A DNA stretch of 53,917 bases from Paenibacillus elgii NBRC 100335 (GTDB lineage: Bacteria; Bacillota; Bacilli; Paenibacillales; NBRC-103111): NCBI RefSeq assembly GCF_004000865.1, contig NZ_BIMB01000050.1, forward strand, positions 1 through 53,917. The letters run 5' to 3'. The notes below the pieces were generated by a model. That model was not told the origin of the DNA. It saw only the letters and a list, made by a program, of their open reading frames with translations, and did not search any database. Within the stretch, counting starts at the first letter, position 1. Every line of letters starts with the position of its first letter. Shown one piece after another: positions 50,593-53,917 of this stretch. The translations under genes were made by a program, and so were the position numbers.

Positions 50593-52047
50593 ATGATAAT
50601 TATTGTTGGTTTTATCGTGTCCCCGCTGTCGGCCCGAGCCGAAGAGAAAACGTTTCAGATCGATCCTGCGAAAATCGATGCCTACGTCGAAGCGGCTATG
50701 GACAGGCTTCATATTCCGGGCGCGGCCTTGGGGATTGTCAAGGGCGACCGGACCGTCTACCTGAAGGGCTACGGCGTCTCGGGCCCGGACCAAGCGCCCG
50801 TCACGCCGCAGACGCCTTTTGTCCTCGGCTCCACCAGCAAGTCGTTTACCGCCCTGGCGGTCATGCAGCTGGCGGAGGCCGGGAAGATTGAGCTGGATGC
50901 GCCGGTGAAGCGGTATTTGCCCTATTTTCGAACCACCGATCAGGCAGCTTCATCCAAAATAACCGTACGCCACTTATTGAATCAAACCAGCGGATTTTCC
51001 ATCTATGCCGGCCGTAAAGGAATGGTAGAAGGGGACAAGCCGATCGAACAGCATATCCGGGACCTGAAAGATACGCCGCTGACTAAGCCCGCAGGCTCCG
51101 GGTATGAATATTCGAACATAAACTACAATATTCTTGGCGGAATCGTCCAAGCGGTCTCCGGGAAACCGTATACCCAATATGTGAGCGACCATATTTTCAA
51201 GCCGTTGGCGATGAATCATAGCTACGCCGCCCCGGAGCAAGCCCGCAACGACGGTTTGGCAACCGGATATCAGCCTGTGTTCGGCTATATGCTCCCGACC
51301 AAGCAATTGAATCACGAGGCGACCGTTGCGTCAGGCTACTTGATCTCCAGCGCCGAAGATATGTCCAATTACTTAATCGCTCAGCTGAACGGGGGCCGAT
51401 TCCAAGCCCGGACCGTCTTGTCCGAGCAAGGCGTCCGGCAAATGCACGAACCAGGAGCATCGATTGCAGACGGCTTATTTTACGGGATGGGGTGGAGCGT
51501 CAACAAAAACGTCATTTTTCATAATGGCATTACGGAGAATACGTATTCGTTTATGGCAATGGATGGGGATTACGGCATCGTCCTGCTGATCAACGCCTAC
51601 GATTTTCTCTCATCTTACGATGGCATCGTCTCGGGATTGAACGGAATTGTTCATGGTCAGGAACGCTCGGCAGCGGAATTGCCCGATTATACGAAATCCT
51701 ACGTGATCTTGGATCTGATCATGGCAGTCGTTCTCGCTCTGATCCTCAGGGCTGTCTACAGCCTCTGGACCTGGAGAACGAAATTTAAAGCGACGCCGCT
51801 GCGCATAACCGCGCATGCCGTGTCTATCGTGTTTCTGAATGTGCTGCTTCCTTTGGCCGTATTGATTTATTTCCCTAAGCTGGACCCGGCTCCATGGTCG
51901 GTCGTCACGCTGTTTTTTCCCGGCGCGGGACATGCGCTCTTGCTCATCCCGATCGTGTTATTGGGAATGGGAGCGATCAAAACCGTTCTGCTCCTCCGCA
52001 GCAGCTTAGGGAGAAAAAGACCTGCCGCGAGGAGGGTGGCCGGATGA
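50593..52047 (+). CDS. Membrane-anchored S12 serine peptidase (beta-lactamase-like), signal peptide interrupted by TGA
   Basis: The 484-residue frame encodes a signal sequence ending A-R-A, an extracellular penicillin-binding-protein-like domain (S-T-S-K with catalytic Ser near residue 81, Y-S-N near 175, H-N-G near 312), and three C-terminal membrane helices (about 375-395, 410-430, 438-470). This plan matches S12 peptidases that cleave D-residue-containing peptide antibiotics (BogQ type), and it follows an antibiotic transporter. The best start, ATG at 50551 with GAAGGAG upstream, is in frame but separated by a TGA stop at 50575-50577 (codon 9). The ATG at 50593 has no ribosome binding site and gives a short signal sequence. 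So the gene may be poorly expressed, read through, or recently broken. Confidence 0.8.
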   Translation: MIIIVGFIVSPLSARAEEKTFQIDPAKIDAYVEAAMDRLHIPGAALGIVKGDRTVYLKGYGVSGPDQAPVTPQTPFVLGSTSKSFTALAVMQLAEAGKIELDAPVKRYLPYFRTTDQAASSKITVRHLLNQTSGFSIYAGRKGMVEGDKPIEQHIRDLKDTPLTKPAGSGYEYSNINYNILGGIVQAVSGKPYTQYVSDHIFKPLAMNHSYAAPEQARNDGLATGYQPVFGYMLPTKQLNHEATVASGYLISSAEDMSNYLIAQLNGGRFQARTVLSEQGVRQMHEPGASIADGLFYGMGWSVNKNVIFHNGITENTYSFMAMDGDYGIVLLINAYDFLSSYDGIVSGLNGIVHGQERSAAELPDYTKSYVILDLIMAVVLALILRAVYSLWTWRTKFKATPLRITAHAVSIVFLNVLLPLAVLIYFPKLDPAPWSVVTLFFPGAGHALLLIPIVLLGMGAIKTVLLLRSSLGRKRPAARRVAG

Positions 52048-52169
52048 TGAAGATGTTGGAGAATCTGGCCGCCGCCGCGATGACTACGGCTATTGTCAGC
52101 TTGCTGCTCCACGCTCCGTTTGTGAACGGCCAACCGTTAATTGACATGATCCGGGCTTTGTTTTCATAG
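52044..52169 (+). CDS. Small hydrophobic protein coupled to the peptidase
   Basis: A 41-residue ORF whose ATG overlaps the peptidase stop (ATGATGA), with GGAGGG about 9 bases upstream. It has a central hydrophobic stretch (A-A-A-A-M-T-T-A-I-V-S-L-L-L, residues 9-22) and may be a small membrane partner of the peptidase. No family is recognised. Confidence 0.5.
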   Translation: MMKMLENLAAAAMTTAIVSLLLHAPFVNGQPLIDMIRALFS

Positions 52170-52275
52170 ACTGCCCTGTTCCTGGCGGATAGCATGGTTC
52201 CGTCCTTCGTGATTCGGCTCATAGCTTTCATAGGCGAAAGGGAGTAAGGTAAACGTATCCGAGGGGGGCAGGCTA

Positions 52276-52614
52276 GTGGAAAATAACGGTAACGACTACG
52301 GAATTCGCATCGATTCGTATCGGGCGGGGGACGATTATGTATTTCTGATCACCGGGGGGGAAGCGCATGTGGGTGCGGTCGCCTGCGCTTTCCTGCACGA
52401 AGGGGAGGTCCGGACGGAGACGATATCCGTGCCCGGGCATCGGGAAGGGGAACTGGTCAAGGAGTTGGCCGAAAGCGTAGCATCGAAGCTGGGCCATCGT
52501 GCCGTCGTAATTATGGGAATCCATATCGATCACGCGACGAAGCAGGATATTGCACAAATTATTACTCTCGTCCATGAGAAGATGAGGGCCGCTCTCGAAG
52601 GTGAGGAACGATGA
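52276..52614 (+). CDS. LpdD-like protein (prenylated-flavin chaperone family)
   Basis: A 112-residue soluble protein that fits the LpdD-like family: G-G-E-A-H-V-G-A-V-A-C-A (residues 27-38), V-P-G-H-R-E-G-E-L (near 53-61) and V-V-I-M-G-I-H-I-D-H-A-T-K-Q-D-I (near 78-93). LpdD is a chaperone for prenylated-flavin (UbiD-type) decarboxylases. No UbiD or UbiX gene is beside it, so its partner is elsewhere or its role differs. The start is GTG at 52276 with a strong GAGGGGGG site. Confidence 0.75.
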   Translation: MENNGNDYGIRIDSYRAGDDYVFLITGGEAHVGAVACAFLHEGEVRTETISVPGHREGELVKELAESVASKLGHRAVVIMGIHIDHATKQDIAQIITLVHEKMRAALEGEER

Positions 52615-52650
52615 GCACACTGATCCGGCTTCTTAATAAAAATTTAAAAG

Positions 52651-52669
52651 AACGGACCGGGCCGTTTTT
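52651..52669 (+). terminator. Short intrinsic terminator
   Basis: AACGG-ACCGGG-CCGTT is followed by TTT just after the LpdD-like gene. The stem is only 5 bp, so efficiency is uncertain. Confidence 0.5.
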
Positions 52670-52758
52670 GAAAGCCTATTTTTGTTTAGTGTCGTTTAAC
52701 AATACAACGAATATTTAGTTATAAAATCGGCATTTTCCTATAATTTTAGAGGGATTTT

Positions 52759-52839
52759 CGGGAAAACCCGTGGAATTAGCGAAAACTACGCGATGTACAA
52801 CCCCAATGTACTTTTTCGCTATAAAGCAAAAGTGCTTTA
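52759..52839. repeat. Cluster of small hairpins in AT-rich DNA
   Basis: CGGG/CCCG (52759-52770), TAGCGAAAA with TTTTTCGCTA and nested GTAC/GTAC (52777-52821), and AAAGCA/TGCTTT (52824-52839) follow one another in otherwise AT-rich DNA. The stretch 52670-52911 has no gene. It may be a dispersed intergenic repeat. Confidence 0.5.
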
Positions 52840-52849
52840 AATCATGTAC

Positions 52850-52877
52850 TTGTATTTCATGCTTGTTTCGTTATAAA
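52850..52877 (+). promoter_or_regulatory. Promoter of the T-box leader
   Basis: TTGTAT (52850-52855), 16 bases, TATAAA (52872-52877). The transcript would begin near 52885, about 30 bases before the first T-box stem. Confidence 0.55.
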
Positions 52878-52911
52878 ATGCATCTTAATTAAATCAACTG
52901 AATGTTCTGAC

Positions 52912-53187
52912 AAGCAATGAAGGAGAGAGTAAGCGAAGAACGCTTCTTACCAGGGACGGCGTGCCGGCGACTGAGAGCACCCGACGAAGCACTGCGCTGA
53001 AGTTCACTCCTGAGCTGGTGCCTGAAGGGCGGCCTGAATCAACAAGGCTTCTTGTAGGGTTACCCGTGGGTCCTGCGTTAAAGGATGGAAAGTGAGAAGA
53101 GCACTCCGGTTCGTTTGGCGAAGGGAGCGCACTTCTAATAAGGGTGGTACCACGGCTCCTCGTCCCTTGCGACGGGGGGCCTTTTTT
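52912..53187 (+). promoter_or_regulatory. T-box riboswitch, probably Phe-specific
   Basis: The leader has the stem I opening with the AGTA motif near 52926, the conserved T-box AAGGGTGGTACCACGG (53140-53155), and a terminator of 11 bp (GGCTCCTCGTC/GACGGGGGGCC, 53154-53181) followed by six T. In the specifier region, GAAG-TTC-ACTCCTGAG (TTC at 53003-53005) has the usual GAA...AC surroundings, so the codon is probably UUC, phenylalanine. Uncharged tRNA-Phe would favour read-through into the aromatic pathway gene. The motif and terminator are seen directly; the codon is inference. Confidence 0.88.
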
Positions 53188-53224
53188 ATGTTCCAACAAA
53201 AACAATTCAAGGAGCGGATGAGAA

Positions 53225-53917
53225 ATGAACCAACCAAGTTTAGAGCCTTTACGCCAAAAATTGGACGAAACGAACCGCCAGCTTCTGGAGCTGTTGTCGG
53301 AACGCGCCCAGATCGCCCAGGAAATCGGGAACATCAAGGAGAAGCAGGGGATTCCGAAATTCGACCCTGTACGGGAGAAGGAAATGCTGACGGAGCTGGT
53401 GGCCAGCAACAAAGGGCCTTTTACCGATGAAACGATCCGGCACCTGTTCAAGCAAATTTTCCAGGCTTCGCTGAATCTTCAGGTAACCGATCATAAGAAG
53501 CAGCTTCTGGTCAGCCGGAAGAAGCAAAAGGAAGATACTGTCGTTACGTTGGGAGACGATGTGAAGGTCGGCGGAGGAAGTCCCGTTCTGATTGCAGGAC
53601 CTTGCTCCGTAGAAAGCTACGATCAGACGCGGACGGTAGCCGCGGCGCTGAAGCAGGCGGGCATTACCGTGCTGCGCGGAGGAGCGTTTAAGCCGAGAAC
53701 TTCCCCTTACGATTTTCAGGGGCTGGGCATTGAGGGGCTTAAAATATTGAAGGAAGTCGGCGACGAATTTGGTCTAAAAACAATCAGCGAAATCGTTGAT
53801 CCCGCTCATGTGGAGCTGGCATGCGAGTATATCGACGTCATTCAGATCGGCGCGCGCAATATGCAAAACTTCGAGCTGCTGAAAGCGGCGGGCGACGTGC
53901 GCAAGCCGATTCTGCTC
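53225..53917 (+). CDS. aroA: Bifunctional chorismate mutase / DAHP synthase (3' end outside window)
   Basis: The first 231 codons are present. Residues about 1-88 are an AroQ-type chorismate mutase (L-R-Q-K-L-D-E-T-N-R-Q-L-L-E-L-L, K-x-x-x-G-I-P-x-F-D-P-V-R-E). From about 105 a DAHP synthase begins (L-I-A-G-P-C-S-V-E-S, R-G-G-A-F-K-P-R-T-S-P-Y-D-F-Q-G, E-I-V-D-P-A-H-V, I-Q-I-G-A-R-N-M-Q-N). The enzyme makes the first shikimate-pathway product; the mutase part serves feedback by chorismate or prephenate, as in Bacillus. The ATG at 53225 has AAGGAG 10 bases upstream; an ATG at 53218 is out of frame. It is controlled by the T-box leader. Confidence 0.95.
   Translation, partial: MNQPSLEPLRQKLDETNRQLLELLSERAQIAQEIGNIKEKQGIPKFDPVREKEMLTELVASNKGPFTDETIRHLFKQIFQASLNLQVTDHKKQLLVSRKKQKEDTVVTLGDDVKVGGGSPVLIAGPCSVESYDQTRTVAAALKQAGITVLRGGAFKPRTSPYDFQGLGIEGLKILKEVGDEFGLKTISEIVDPAHVELACEYIDVIQIGARNMQNFELLKAAGDVRKPILL

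Noticed and set aside
50573..50596. TTGACA and TATAAT before the S12 peptidase as a promoter
   Set aside because: The hexamers are only 9 bases apart, too close for sigma-A.
41461..52169. Resistance modules as part of the NRPS cluster
   Set aside because: They lie more than 30 kb from the NRPS with many unrelated genes between; a functional link is possible but not supported by position.
52611..52719. 36-codon ORF overlapping the LpdD-like stop
   Set aside because: A short terminator hairpin lies inside it and the sequence turns AT-rich and non-conserved in look, though ATGA overlap and a GAGG site are present.

Overview
The window looks like chromosome from a Gram-positive Bacillales, most likely a Paenibacillus or close relative. 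The signs are strong AGGAGG-type ribosome binding sites with some TTG/GTG starts, sigma-A promoters of Bacillus type, a T-box leader, a perfect CcpA cre site, BceRS-BceAB and BcrAB-UppP style antibiotic modules, and a multimodular NRPS. Most genes are moderately GC-rich; the MFS gene near 15 kb and the intergenic DNA near 52.7 kb are clearly AT-richer. No rRNA, tRNA, CRISPR array or intact insertion sequence was seen.

Layout. 0-1 kb: a small WYL-like gene and a helix-turn-helix gene broken by an in-frame stop. 1.0-10.4 kb: a two-module NRPS (half C - A - T - E - C - A - T - terminal C/E-like, no thioesterase) translationally coupled to a GT17-like glycosyltransferase. 10.5-14.5 kb: a Tat-exported beta-helix protein behind a cre site, then a GntR/solute-binding fusion regulator. 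14.5-15.7 kb: an AT-rich MFS exporter. 15.9-19.1 kb: an operon of a DUF6530-like protein, a CobS/MoxR-like AAA ATPase, an acidic-linker VWA protein in the -1 frame after a run of nine A, and a divergent GIY-YIG protein; a coiled-coil DUF2325 protein follows. 21.4-23.2 kb: divergent TetR regulator and membrane-anchored alpha/beta hydrolase. 23.3-27.7 kb: a disaccharide phosphorolysis regulon (GH65 phosphorylase, beta-phosphoglucomutase, LacI regulator) with three matching palindromic operators. 27.7-30.6 kb: a HAD lipoprotein phosphatase plus an ethanolamine-type permease behind a terminator-containing leader. 30.7-33.9 kb: TetR, asparagine synthetase and small ORFs. 33.9-36.9 kb: a UvrA2-type protein without the UvrB-binding domain, and a MerR regulator. 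37.0-41.4 kb: two tandem imine-reductase-like enzymes, a divergent flavin monooxygenase and a TetR regulator, with shared TTGAC-type operators. 41.5-45.8 kb: a two-component system, BcrAB-like ABC transporter and UppP. 46.1-52.2 kb: a small secreted protein, then BceRS, BceA, a BceB-like permease lacking its extracellular domain, and a membrane-anchored S12 peptidase resembling D-stereospecific resistance peptidases. 52.3 kb to the end: an LpdD-like protein and a Phe-type T-box leader in front of DAHP synthase/chorismate mutase, which runs off the window.

How the parts fit. The recurring theme is peptide chemistry and cell-wall defence: one NRPS that should incorporate a D-residue, two envelope-stress/peptide-antibiotic modules with their own recognisable response-regulator sites, a candidate peptidase against D-residue peptides, and exporters. 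Whether the resistance modules protect against the local NRPS product is inference only; they lie more than 30 kb away. The most novel-looking items are the thioesterase-less NRPS paired with a GT17 enzyme, the AAA/VWA operon with its possible frameshift fusion, and the BceB-like permease without its sensory domain.
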